A stretch of DNA of 64,000 nucleotides. It comes from Nodosilinea sp. P-1105. Its GTDB lineage: Bacteria; Cyanobacteriota; Cyanobacteriia; Phormidesmidales; Phormidesmidaceae. The notes beneath the pieces were generated by a model. It worked only from the letters and a program-made list of their open reading frames with translations, had not been told where the DNA came from and made no database searches. Location: assembly GCF_012911975.1 (NCBI RefSeq), contig NZ_SMDQ01000003.1, forward strand, positions 1 through 64,000, read 5' to 3'. The first letter of the stretch is position 1. Each line of letters begins with the position of its first letter. The translations under genes were made by a program, and so were the position numbers. Below are positions 42,362-50,276 of the stretch, one piece after another.

Positions 42362-45300
42362 ATGGCGGCTTTTCAAGATGCCTTTATTTCCTATGGTCGG
42401 GCCGACAGCAAAGCCTTTGCCATCGCCCTGAAAGAGCAGCTCAAGGTCCGGGGGCTGAGCCAAGTCTGGCTAGATCTAGACGACATTCCCTCCGGCACGG
42501 ACTGGCAAGAGCGGATTCAGGCGGCGATCGCGCGATCGCACCAATTCGTTTACATCATCTCTCCCTCAGCCATGGCCTCCCCCTACTGCCAGTTTGAGCT
42601 GGCCCTGGCGCAGGACTACGGCAAGCGCATGATTCCCCTGATGCATGTAGAGGGGGGCGACTTTGACACCTGGGCCAGTGCTGACCCCACCGGGTCCACC
42701 GCCATTCGCCAGTTGAACTGGATCTTTTTTCGAGAGGGGCTCGACGACCCAGACACCGCCCTGGCAAAACTCAGCCGCACCCTCAGCTTTTGCGATGAGC
42801 GCACTGGACAGGCCCAGACCCAAACCCAGAGCTACGTTCACCAGCACACCACCCTACTCAGCCAAGCCCTCAGCTGGAACCGCCACCACCGCCAGACCCG
42901 CTACCTGCTGGTGGGTGCCGAGCGTCAAGCCGCCGAAACCTGGCTACAGACCCGCACGGTGAATGGGGATCCCCTGCCCTGCACCCCCACCGACCTGCAC
43001 TGCGAATACATCACCGAGAGCACTAAAAACGCCAGCAACCTGATGACCCAGGTGTTTTTGTGCCACAGCGACCAGGATCAAGCCCCCGCTGAGCAGATCC
43101 GTCGCTCCCTGCTGCGCCAGGGCATCACCGTGTGGAACTACCGTACCGATATTTCTACCAGCCAGGACTATAACCGTGCGATCGCCCAGGGCATCGAAGA
43201 AGCCGACAACCTTATCTTTTTGCTGTCACCCCATTCGGCCCAGTCGCCCTACTGCCAGCAGGAACTGGCCCAAGCCCTGACACTGCACAAGCGAGTGATT
43301 CCGGTTCTGGCCGAGACGGTGGAACCCGAGCAGGTGCCCGACGGGCTGAGGAACCTTCAGCACATTGACCTGACCGACAACACCCAGCCCAGGGATTACC
43401 AGGCCGACGAAAGCCAACTGCTGAAGCTGCTGAATACCGATGCCGCCTACCATACCGAGCACAAAACCTGGCTGGTGCAGGCCCTAAAATGGCAGCGTCA
43501 GCAGCAAAACCCCACCCTGCTGCTGCGGGGCTACAACCTGCGTCGGGCCGAAACCTGGCTAAAGGTGGCCCGCAACCACCGCCACCCCCCCACCCTCCTG
43601 CACGAGCAGTTCATTGCCGAGAGCCTACGCCAGCCGCCAGATGCTGCGCTGGATGTGTTTATCTCCTACTCGCGGGTCGATTCTGACTTTGCCCGCCGGT
43701 TGAATGAGGCCCTGCAAATTCAGGGCAAGCGCACCTGGTTTGACCAGGAGAGCATCGCCACCGGCAGCGACTTTCAGCAGGAGATCTACCGGGGCATCGA
43801 AAGCTCGGATGTGTTTGTGTTTGTGCTGTCGCCAGAGTCGGTGAACTCGCCTTTTTGTGCCGATGAGGTGGAGTATGCCCAGGGGCTGAACAAGCGCATG
43901 GTGACGGTGCTGCATCGGCCCATTGACACGGCAGACCTGCACCCGGTGCTGGCCAAGCTGCAATGGCTCGATTTTCGCGACCACGACGGCGACTTTCAAG
44001 AGAATTTTGCCGGGTTGCTGCGGACGCTGGCTACCGATCGGGAGCATTTGGAGACCCATACGCGGCTGCTGGTGCGGGCCTTAGAATGGGATAAGAAAGG
44101 ACGAGATGAAGGTTTACTACTTCGAGGCAAAGAACTAAAAACAGCAGAGTTATGGATAGCTGCCAGATTTGAAACAGAGCCACGACCAACAGGTTTACAG
44201 CAAGAATATATACGTTCAGGGAAAGCATCGGAAGAATCAAAACGAAAAGCAGAAAGACGCTTAAAACGAGGTGTATTCCTAGGATTGACAGCGGCGACTG
44301 CCGGAACTCTAGTTGCTGGGATATCAGGAACTCTAGCATTTCGTTTTAGTGAAGAAGTCAGGAATTCTAGAATTGAAAAAGCTGAAATAGAACAGTCATC
44401 TGCAATTAACATTCGAGAAGCCAATGAGAGAATTAGTCGCGCAGAATTTAGAGAGAAGGAAGCTCAAGAATTAGTGGACAAAGCCTTGATTGACTTGGAA
44501 GGCGCTAGACTTGAAAGACAAGAAGCTGAAGTTCAGCTTAATCAGATTACCCGCGAGTTACAAGAACGTATCCAAGAAGCTGAGGATAAAGCACTAGAAT
44601 CTGAAGGAGCGTTAGAGATTGCGAGGGAACAAAGATCACTAGCCGAATCTGCTCGGATAGTTGCAGAATCCTATAGAGAAGCGACAGAGCTAGCACTCCA
44701 AAAAGCTAGAGAAACTTTACATTTGGCGCAGGAAGGCAGCCGGTTGGAGAGAGCAGGAAATAATTTATTAAAGCAAAGTAGTTCTGATTCAAGAGTTCGG
44801 AATATTAATATTGCCATTAGTGCAATTCAAATTGGACAAGAGCTTAAGGATTTGTCTGAAAATTACGATCTAACTATTTTGGAATATCCTGCAACCAGTC
44901 CAATTATAATTCTTCAAAGCATTCTCAATAATCTTTCTGACTCGTCAAATTTTCTTGACCATAGTTCATTAAGACTCGTCTCTTTTGGCCTTTCAGACTC
45001 CGAAGATATTTTCACGGCTATTGATCTCAACTCTGCTGGAACCTATATAGCCCTTGCAAACAAAGATGGCCGAATAAAAGTATTTTCAACAAATGAAGAT
45101 TATCTAGAAGAGTTTCCAACAAACTTCGGCACGATTTCCAGTCTTCAAATGAGTCCTGATGGCGACCGTTTAGCAACCTTGTCGAGCGATGGAATTATTA
45201 GGATATGGAATCATTCTGGCGAAGTGATACGATCGTTTGGCGACGACGAGAATTCGGAATTTTTAACAGATTTTGTTTTTAGCAATGATGGTCAACTGCT

Positions 45301-45829
45301 AGCCTTAAGAAATGGGGCAGGAGTTGTTGGGATTTATCGCTGGTCTTGGCAAGAATTGAGGCTCATTGAATTAAAAAATGTTATGACCTCAGATTTTGGT
45401 CGAATTGTCAGTATGTCATTTGATCAAAGTGGAAAATATCTTGTTACAGTAGGATTAACTGGAGAAATTAAATTCCGAAGTATTTTAGATGAATCAAGTA
45501 GACATTTTGAAAGTTACGAAAATCAAATCAGGCGAATTGAATTAAGTCCAGATGGAAAGCGAATTGCCACTATAAATTCTGGGGGGGATATCCAAATATG
45601 GAATTTAAGAGGACAGCTACTTGGTTTTTTTGAAAGCCCTAAAGGCCGAGCTTTGGACTTAAGTTTTAGCCAAGACGGAAATTTCATAATCGTCTCTTAT
45701 GAAAGTGAGCCTCTTGTTAAATATGATATCTACAATCTCAATTCCCTAATCATAGAAGTTTGTAATTTACTTAAGGAATATGAGACGGAATATCCTAGAA
45801 TAAAAGAAGAGTGTAGATATACTAGATGA
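42362..45829 (+). CDS. Triple-TIR, membrane-anchored WD40-type protein
   Basis: 1155 residues. Three TIR domains lie at about 5-140, 228-345 and 428-555 (DAFISYGRADS, QVFLCHSDQDQ, DVFISYSRVDS). Each has the candidate NADase glutamate in SPYCQFEL (E79), SPYCQQEL (E301) and SPFCADEVE (E502). Each TIR is followed by a ~60-residue linker of one type (LL..AL.W....., LLLRG..L..AE.WL, ..EYI.ES). Then come a membrane helix (about 638-660), a coiled coil (665-800) and degenerate WD40 repeats (SSLQMSPDGDRLATLSSDGI, RRIELSPDGKRIATINSGGD). The DNA is GC-rich up to about 44085 and AT-rich after it. Likely an NAD-cleaving signalling protein triggered through the WD40 part; inferred. Confidence 0.87.
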   Translation: MAAFQDAFISYGRADSKAFAIALKEQLKVRGLSQVWLDLDDIPSGTDWQERIQAAIARSHQFVYIISPSAMASPYCQFELALAQDYGKRMIPLMHVEGGDFDTWASADPTGSTAIRQLNWIFFREGLDDPDTALAKLSRTLSFCDERTGQAQTQTQSYVHQHTTLLSQALSWNRHHRQTRYLLVGAERQAAETWLQTRTVNGDPLPCTPTDLHCEYITESTKNASNLMTQVFLCHSDQDQAPAEQIRRSLLRQGITVWNYRTDISTSQDYNRAIAQGIEEADNLIFLLSPHSAQSPYCQQELAQALTLHKRVIPVLAETVEPEQVPDGLRNLQHIDLTDNTQPRDYQADESQLLKLLNTDAAYHTEHKTWLVQALKWQRQQQNPTLLLRGYNLRRAETWLKVARNHRHPPTLLHEQFIAESLRQPPDAALDVFISYSRVDSDFARRLNEALQIQGKRTWFDQESIATGSDFQQEIYRGIESSDVFVFVLSPESVNSPFCADEVEYAQGLNKRMVTVLHRPIDTADLHPVLAKLQWLDFRDHDGDFQENFAGLLRTLATDREHLETHTRLLVRALEWDKKGRDEGLLLRGKELKTAELWIAARFETEPRPTGLQQEYIRSGKASEESKRKAERRLKRGVFLGLTAATAGTLVAGISGTLAFRFSEEVRNSRIEKAEIEQSSAINIREANERISRAEFREKEAQELVDKALIDLEGARLERQEAEVQLNQITRELQERIQEAEDKALESEGALEIAREQRSLAESARIVAESYREATELALQKARETLHLAQEGSRLERAGNNLLKQSSSDSRVRNINIAISAIQIGQELKDLSENYDLTILEYPATSPIIILQSILNNLSDSSNFLDHSSLRLVSFGLSDSEDIFTAIDLNSAGTYIALANKDGRIKVFSTNEDYLEEFPTNFGTISSLQMSPDGDRLATLSSDGIIRIWNHSGEVIRSFGDDENSEFLTDFVFSNDGQLLALRNGAGVVGIYRWSWQELRLIELKNVMTSDFGRIVSMSFDQSGKYLVTVGLTGEIKFRSILDESSRHFESYENQIRRIELSPDGKRIATINSGGDIQIWNLRGQLLGFFESPKGRALDLSFSQDGNFIIVSYESEPLVKYDIYNLNSLIIEVCNLLKEYETEYPRIKEECRYTR

Positions 45830-45855
45830 CCTGCAATTTCTTTAGAGTGAAATCT

Positions 45856-46533
45856 TTATCTTGACCCTCCTGATCTTGTTCTGTCAAAAACCACTGATCT
45901 TCTTCGAGTTTCTTGAAAAATATTATTAAAAATATTGCTGGGACGCGGCCTGTTAGTGTCAAAAATTATACTGTCCTCAGTATCTAAGTTTCTATTTTCA
46001 TTGATTTGGACTCCTGAAGGATTCTCCTCCCTCATGGCTTCTCCTGGTTCTGAAGGAACTCTTGTTAAAGCAAGATATAAGTCCTCAATCACCTCTTCTG
46101 GATTCTCATCAGGTAAAAGATTAAAGATTGGTCTGTTGCAAGTCACTCCCGCACAAACTGATTGAATTTTGTTTTCATCAATTCCAATAGCAATAGTTTC
46201 AATAAGATCTTCTTGTCTAAGAATATCGAAAATTGCTGAAACACGACTACAAATCTCAAGAGGTGTCTCCGCACTTTCAGAGTAATAGTCACGCACCCAT
46301 TTATATATGACCACTCCCTGACTTGTAGAGGTATAGCCTACTGTAATGGGTACTCTTTTTCTGTCTTCACCGAGTCGCCTTGTTTCACAAGCAAACCCAA
46401 TAAAAGGTAGTATCTGTAGCGTCGACCGATCAAATACCACCCCGTCTTCATCTTTCATTAGTTCTGCCGATGAAGGCATGGCAAAGAAGAATGCCAGCAT
46501 GGACATTAAAATGAATGATAACTGAGACTTCAT
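45856..46533 (-). CDS. Exported COP23-domain protein
   Basis: 225 residues with a signal peptide (SQLSFILMSMLAFFFAMPSS, cleavage near SSA-E). The COP23 pattern is clear: FACETRRLGED, VVIYKWVRDYYSESAETPLE, ICSRVSAIFDIL, an SVCAG...CNRPIFNLLPDENP segment and four Cys. The C-terminal ~65 residues are polar and disordered. COP23 was first named as a circadian oscillating membrane protein; function is unknown. The gene is AT-rich, like the 3' half of the TIR-WD40 gene, and converges on it with 26 bp between stops, which suggests they arrived together. Confidence 0.8.
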   Translation of the reverse strand: MKSQLSFILMSMLAFFFAMPSSAELMKDEDGVVFDRSTLQILPFIGFACETRRLGEDRKRVPITVGYTSTSQGVVIYKWVRDYYSESAETPLEICSRVSAIFDILRQEDLIETIAIGIDENKIQSVCAGVTCNRPIFNLLPDENPEEVIEDLYLALTRVPSEPGEAMREENPSGVQINENRNLDTEDSIIFDTNRPRPSNIFNNIFQETRRRSVVFDRTRSGGSR

Positions 46534-46665
46534 GAGTGCCCCTCACTTATTTAGTATCTATGCAAATTCCAAACGACTCTCCATGTTCATTCCAAAACAT
46601 AGCATAACTGGTCAAATCTTGCTCGTGGAACGATTCCTCTCCAGTCTAGAAAAGGCTTTATCAGT

Positions 46666-46959
46666 TTAAGCTGCTTCCAAAGTGCCCTCTAGCTCACTTT
46701 TCAAAAACAGCGTATCTGGCCCAAAATCTTGCTCATGCGGCCATTGCACACCCCCACAGAAGGGCTTCACTAGCCTGAAATAAACATCGTTACACAAATC
46801 CTGAAAAATACCTTTGTTTAGGTGCAGCGAGGCGTCAAACAAACGTGCCTCGCCATTATCAAAAAACAACCACAGTTTTGTAGGGTGGGCAATGCCAGCC
46901 CTGTCAAGGTGGCGGTGCTTTTCTCGAAAAGCCAATGTGTTAAGGGACTCCGGCCACAA
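46666..46959 (-). pseudogene. DUF2442 protein with N-terminus replaced by a repeat element
   Basis: From LWLFFDNGEARLFDAS onward the frame matches the intact DUF2442 gene at 48653-48907 (LRLFFDNGEVRLFDAS), up to the shared end. Upstream of that point the coding sequence is replaced by repeat sequence (TTTTGTAGGGTGGGCAATGCC), so the ~28 N-terminal residues are unrelated and start inside the element. Probably a non-functional copy. Confidence 0.75.
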
Positions 46960-47131
46960 CCACCAGGGAGTGAACTCCCTGGCTCACCGCAGAAGTCTGC
47001 TAAAGCAGACTGGAAAACGCCGCTCCCCATCCGCTTCAGAGGATTTCTGCTTTGAGCCAAGGACTAGAAGTCCAAGGCTCAAAGCAGAAATCCGAGGGAT
47101 CGACCCCTAAATCTGCCTCACCTTGACAGGG
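46899..47131. mobile_element. 233-bp multi-hairpin repeat element
   Basis: The ends are perfect 13-bp inverted repeats, CCCTGTCAAGGTG (46899-46911) and CACCTTGACAGGG (47119-47131). Inside are several hairpins: CCAGGGAGTGAACTCCCTGG near 46970, AGTCTGCTAAAGCAGACT near 46993 and the strong GGATTTCTGCTTTGAGCC facing its exact complement (47040-47092). GGGCAATGCC occurs on both flanks and could be a 10-bp target duplication or part of the surrounding repeat. No protein is encoded. Confidence 0.7.
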
Positions 47132-47279
47132 ATGGTTGGGCAATGCCCACCTTGATTTACGCCGCCTCCCCCGCCGCCCTCAGCCCAGTTTGACCGCGAC
47201 TCAGCCCCCGCTGGCCCCTTCGAGTCATCCCTCGGTCGCAGCCTGGTGCAGTTGCAAGTTACTTGGCCGGAGAGGGGTA

Positions 47280-47336
47280 GATGGGTGGATGGGTGGATGG
47301 GTGGATGGGTGGATGGGAGGATGGGAGGATGGGTGA
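47280..47336. repeat. Tandem octamer repeat
   Basis: About seven units of GATGGGTG, the later ones GATGGGAG, upstream of the small gene at 47386. Simple G-rich repeat; likely prone to slippage. Confidence 0.85.
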
Positions 47337-47385
47337 GGGACGTGGGAATAGTGGTTAAAATTGGAGTGAGCAATCAGAGGGTTCT

Positions 47386-47601
47386 ATGCCATCCCCCAAC
47401 CTCTCCAATATGACCCTGGACGATCTTCAGCAAATGATTGCTCAGATCGTAGACCAGCGCATTGCCCAGTACCTGGTGCTAACCCCCTCTGCCCAGCCCC
47501 CCACTCACGAAACCCTCGCCTCCGTCGCCCGCCACCGTTGGACGCCGCCCCCCGAAGCGCCAACCGTAGTTGAGATGCTCCGCGCCGACCGAGACCGCTA
47601 A
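47386..47601 (+). CDS. Small antitoxin-like protein
   Basis: 71 residues: an N-terminal helix (MTLDDLQQMIAQIVDQRIAQ), a Pro-rich middle and the tail TPPPEAPTVVEMLRADRDR. Its stop overlaps an ATG (TAATG at 47599-47603), the usual coupling of antitoxin to toxin. A truncated copy with the same tail and the same overlapping ATG (M-A-E-Q-Y) is at 49067-49216. I infer a VapB-like antitoxin whose partner has been lost or replaced. Confidence 0.6.
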   Translation: MPSPNLSNMTLDDLQQMIAQIVDQRIAQYLVLTPSAQPPTHETLASVARHRWTPPPEAPTVVEMLRADRDR

Positions 47602-47633
47602 TGGCTGAGCAATATGTGGTTCATGAAGGCACT

Positions 47634-47870
47634 ATGGCAGAAAAACTGACCTTCCGGTACGACAAGGTTGGCGATATTCTCTATATCGACCAATGTTCCC
47701 CCTATCCCGAACAAGAATCTGAGGAAATTGGCGACGAAATAGTGGCCCGCCTCAACCCGAACTCTGGCGAAGTCGAAAATCTTGAGATTCTGTTTTTCTC
47801 TAAGCGGTTGCTGGGCTCAGATTTGCTAGAGCTACCTCTAGTGGCCAGCCTAAAACTAGCAGCATCCTAG
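47634..47870 (+). CDS. DUF2283 family small protein
   Basis: 78 residues from ATG 47634 (MAEKLTFRYDKVGDILYIDQ); the core Y-D-x(3)-D-x-L-Y-I, EIGDEIVARLNPNSGEVENL and the terminal segment are those of DUF2283. The frame extends 11 codons upstream to ATG 47601 (M-A-E-Q-Y-V-V), which overlaps the preceding gene. Those residues may be the remains of another gene. Function unknown; members occur beside toxin-antitoxin genes. Confidence 0.7.
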   Translation: MAEKLTFRYDKVGDILYIDQCSPYPEQESEEIGDEIVARLNPNSGEVENLEILFFSKRLLGSDLLELPLVASLKLAAS

Positions 47871-47929
47871 CGGCAATCATACAACTGCTCAGCTTGGAAC
47901 ACAGACAAGCATAATGCCCTGGAGGTCAA

Positions 47930-48172
47930 ATGGTTACAACTCTGAATAAGCCATCTTCTCTGATTCATGAAATCCAGCTTGAAAAAGTTGACAACTGGAA
48001 TCTGTTCAAATTCAGTGAATCTCTTCAATTTCGAATGGAAGCCCTTCTAGAAAAGAAAAAAGCTGACCAGCTTACTCCCGATGAACTTGCAGAACTAGAT
48101 GCGATCGGGGAGTTAGATCGCATTTTTACTCATATTAATGCGATGCTTGCTGCTCAAAATGCCAATCAGTGA
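47930..48172 (+). CDS. Small protein encoded before the HNH gene
   Basis: 80 residues, helical and acidic at the end (EALLEKKKADQLTPDELAEL, then DAIGELDRIFTHINAMLAAQ). It overlaps the HNH gene by 14 bp, a coupling seen repeatedly in cyanobacteria for such pairs, so it is likely a dedicated partner, perhaps an antitoxin-like or accessory factor. No DNA-binding motif is obvious. Confidence 0.65.
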   Translation: MVTTLNKPSSLIHEIQLEKVDNWNLFKFSESLQFRMEALLEKKKADQLTPDELAELDAIGELDRIFTHINAMLAAQNANQ

Positions 48173-48611
48173 TGAGCTCAAACAGGCCATTCGAGAGCGG
48201 GCGAACTATATTTGCGAGTATTGTCACTCTCCAGAACGGTTAAGTGCTAATCGGTTTACCGTTGATCATGTCATCCCAAAGTCTTTGGACGGTTCTGATG
48301 CGATCGACAACCTTGCGCTGGCCTGCCGTCGTTGCAATGAGAGGCGCTACAACTTTGTGGCGGGAATTGATCCAGAAACTCAGGACATAGTTCCCCTCTT
48401 TAACCCCCGTAGACAGAGGTGGTCAGAGCATTTTGCCTGGCAAGATCAAGGAGTAGTCATAGAATGAACTACTCCTGTTGGTCGCGCAACTTGTCATCGT
48501 CTTGATTTGAACGATACTCGTTATCCAGAGAGTGATTCTATTCGAGAAACCAGACGATTTTGGATACAAACTGGATTGCATCCTCCAGCAGATGATCCGT
48601 GCCGAGCCTGA
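48159..48611 (+). pseudogene. HNH endonuclease gene with in-frame stop
   Basis: The frame from ATG 48159 (MPISDELKQAIRERANYICE) holds an intact HNH core: CEYCHSPERL, then VDHVIPKSLDGSDAIDNLAL, then ACRRCNERR. TGA at 48465-48467 ends it at residue 102. Beyond the TGA the same frame stays open with family-like sequence (TTPVGRATCHRLDLND, RETRRFWIQTGLHPP) to TGA 48609-48611, giving 150 residues in total. A single GGA-to-TGA change would explain this. The truncated product keeps the HNH motif and might still fold. Confidence 0.8.
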
Positions 48612-48652
48612 GTATTAGTGAGTCTCGTAGGGTGGGCACTGCCCACCTTCAT

Positions 48653-48907
48653 CTACGCCGCCTCCCAAGTACTCTCTAGCTCACTCTCCAAAAACAGCGT
48701 ATCTGGCCCAAAATCTTGCTCGTGGGGCCATTGCACACCTCCGAAAAAAGGCTTCACCAGTTTGAAATAAGAATCGTTACGTAATTCCTGGAAAATACCC
48801 TTATCCAGGTATGGCGAGGCATCAAATAGCCGCACCTCTCCATTATCAAAAAATAGCCTCAAGTAGTTATTAGCAAGAGGCTCTACTTGCACTACCCTTG
48901 GAGACAT
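48653..48907 (-). CDS. DUF2442 family protein
   Basis: 84 residues, complete: MSPRVVQVEPLANNYLRLFF, DNGEVRLFDASPYLDKGIF and VQWPHEQDFGPDTLFLESEL. DUF2442 proteins are commonly encoded beside DUF4160 or other toxin-antitoxin-like partners; none is adjacent here. A broken paralogue lies at 46666-46959. Confidence 0.8.
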   Translation of the reverse strand: MSPRVVQVEPLANNYLRLFFDNGEVRLFDASPYLDKGIFQELRNDSYFKLVKPFFGGVQWPHEQDFGPDTLFLESELESTWEAA

Positions 48908-49066
48908 CCTGACCTCCTACCTTAACGGATCAATCTTAAATATTTGCTCTCCAGCAACAGCTAACTCCCAGTTAGCCATCAATTCATCCTGGTGAATCTC
49001 TATCCAGGCCAAAACCAGCCTCAGCTTTGCACTCCTCCCATTATGGCCTGTCATTCCCTCATCTTA

Positions 49067-49216
49067 GGCCAGCGCATTGCCCAGCACCTGGTGCCAGCCC
49101 CCTCTACCCAGCCCCCCACTCACGAAACCCTAGCCTCCATCGCTAGACACCGCTGGACACCGCCTTCTGGTACACCAACGGTGGTCGAGATGCTCCGCGC
49201 TGACCGAGACCGCTAA
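49067..49216 (+). pseudogene. 5'-truncated copy of the antitoxin-like gene
   Basis: G-Q-R-I-A-Q-H-L, then ETLASIARHRWTPP and VVEMLRADRDR match the gene at 47386-47601; the first ~22 codons are replaced. After the stop an overlapping ATG again begins M-A-E-Q-Y-V but diverges after six codons and stops at 49284. It is a decayed duplicate of the unit near 47.4 kb. Confidence 0.75.
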
Positions 49217-49367
49217 TGGCCGAGCAATACGTTGGCCTTCAATGTGATTGGGTGATCGTCGAGGTGTTACCTCAAGTTAGGTAAACCTTTACCCGTTGTC
49301 CCCAGCAAAGCTTGTTACAACCGAAGAGCGACATAGCCCAGACTTGGCATCGGTCTGACATCACATC

Positions 49368-50276
49368 ATGGTTTTTACAATCGGCTTAATGCCCCATGGC
49401 TCGTGCTTCCTGTGGGATCCCTGGCTCACCTCCTTACACGTTGCTAGCGATATTGGGGTATCTATCGCTTATTTTTCCATTCCTGGGCTCTTATATCTCA
49501 GTCGTCAGCACATTGAAGCAGGAATGCGTCCTTTACTGCTGCTATTTGCTGCTTTTATTCTCAGCTGTGGCATCGGCCATAGCTTAGACATTTGGAACAT
49601 TTGGCATGCTAACTACTGGCTAGAAGGCGGATGGACGGCAATCACAGCGGGTATTAGCCTATACACCGCCTTAGAGCTCAAGCGAGTGGTGCCGACACTG
49701 CTATCGACCCAGCAACAATTGATTACCACCCAGGCGATGCTCCTGAAGGATCCGCTGACCGGGATTGCCAACCGTCGAGGTCTAGAAATCGCTATTACTG
49801 AATTACCCTGCCAAAAGGGGAATCAGCTGCTGGACCATAGTCTCGTACTGTTAGACCTGGACGGATTTAAACAGGTGAACGATCGCTATGGACATATGGT
49901 CGGGGATGCGTTGCTGAGGGCGGTCGCTGAGGTGCTTGACAGTCACACTCGTTCAATTGACTTGGCCGCCCGGTTAGGGGGCGACGAATTTGCGCTGCTG
50001 CTGGTGGGCTGTTCCACGGTAGAGGCCAGAGCTATTGCTGAGAAGCTATGTCAGGCAATTCGCAAGATTCCCCTTTTTGAGCTGTCTGAGGAACCATTGG
50101 ATGCAGCCCTGGCAACCAATGCAAACACAGGCATTTCGGTCAGCATTGGCATCAGTGAAATTAGTGCTGCTAAACAGTCCTTTAATCAGGCTTACAAAAA
50201 TGCTGATACAGCGCTATATGAGGCTAAACAAAACGGCAAAAATCAGGTCGTAGCTCATCCTGTTGTTAGTTCTTAA
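49368..50276 (+). CDS. Diguanylate cyclase with ethylene-receptor-like membrane domain
   Basis: 302 residues. The first ~105 residues carry three hydrophobic helices like the ethylene-binding domain of plant ETR1 and Synechocystis Etr1. D28, Y35, I38, P39, I64, C67 and H71 correspond to ETR1 D25, Y32, I35, P36, I62, C65 and H69; the last two bind copper in ETR1. Then follows a GGDEF domain (DPLTGIANRRGLE, LVLLDLDGFKQVNDRYGH, GGDEF at 204-208) with an inhibitory I-site R195-S-I-D198 five residues before it. It should make cyclic di-GMP from GTP in response to ethylene or another ligand. The copper and ethylene binding is inferred. Confidence 0.88.
   Translation: MVFTIGLMPHGSCFLWDPWLTSLHVASDIGVSIAYFSIPGLLYLSRQHIEAGMRPLLLLFAAFILSCGIGHSLDIWNIWHANYWLEGGWTAITAGISLYTALELKRVVPTLLSTQQQLITTQAMLLKDPLTGIANRRGLEIAITELPCQKGNQLLDHSLVLLDLDGFKQVNDRYGHMVGDALLRAVAEVLDSHTRSIDLAARLGGDEFALLLVGCSTVEARAIAEKLCQAIRKIPLFELSEEPLDAALATNANTGISVSIGISEISAAKQSFNQAYKNADTALYEAKQNGKNQVVAHPVVSS

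Noticed and set aside
48465-48467. TGA as programmed recoding (selenocysteine or readthrough)
   Set aside because: No SECIS-like hairpin is evident next to it, and the gene lies among other decayed genes; a nonsense mutation is simpler.
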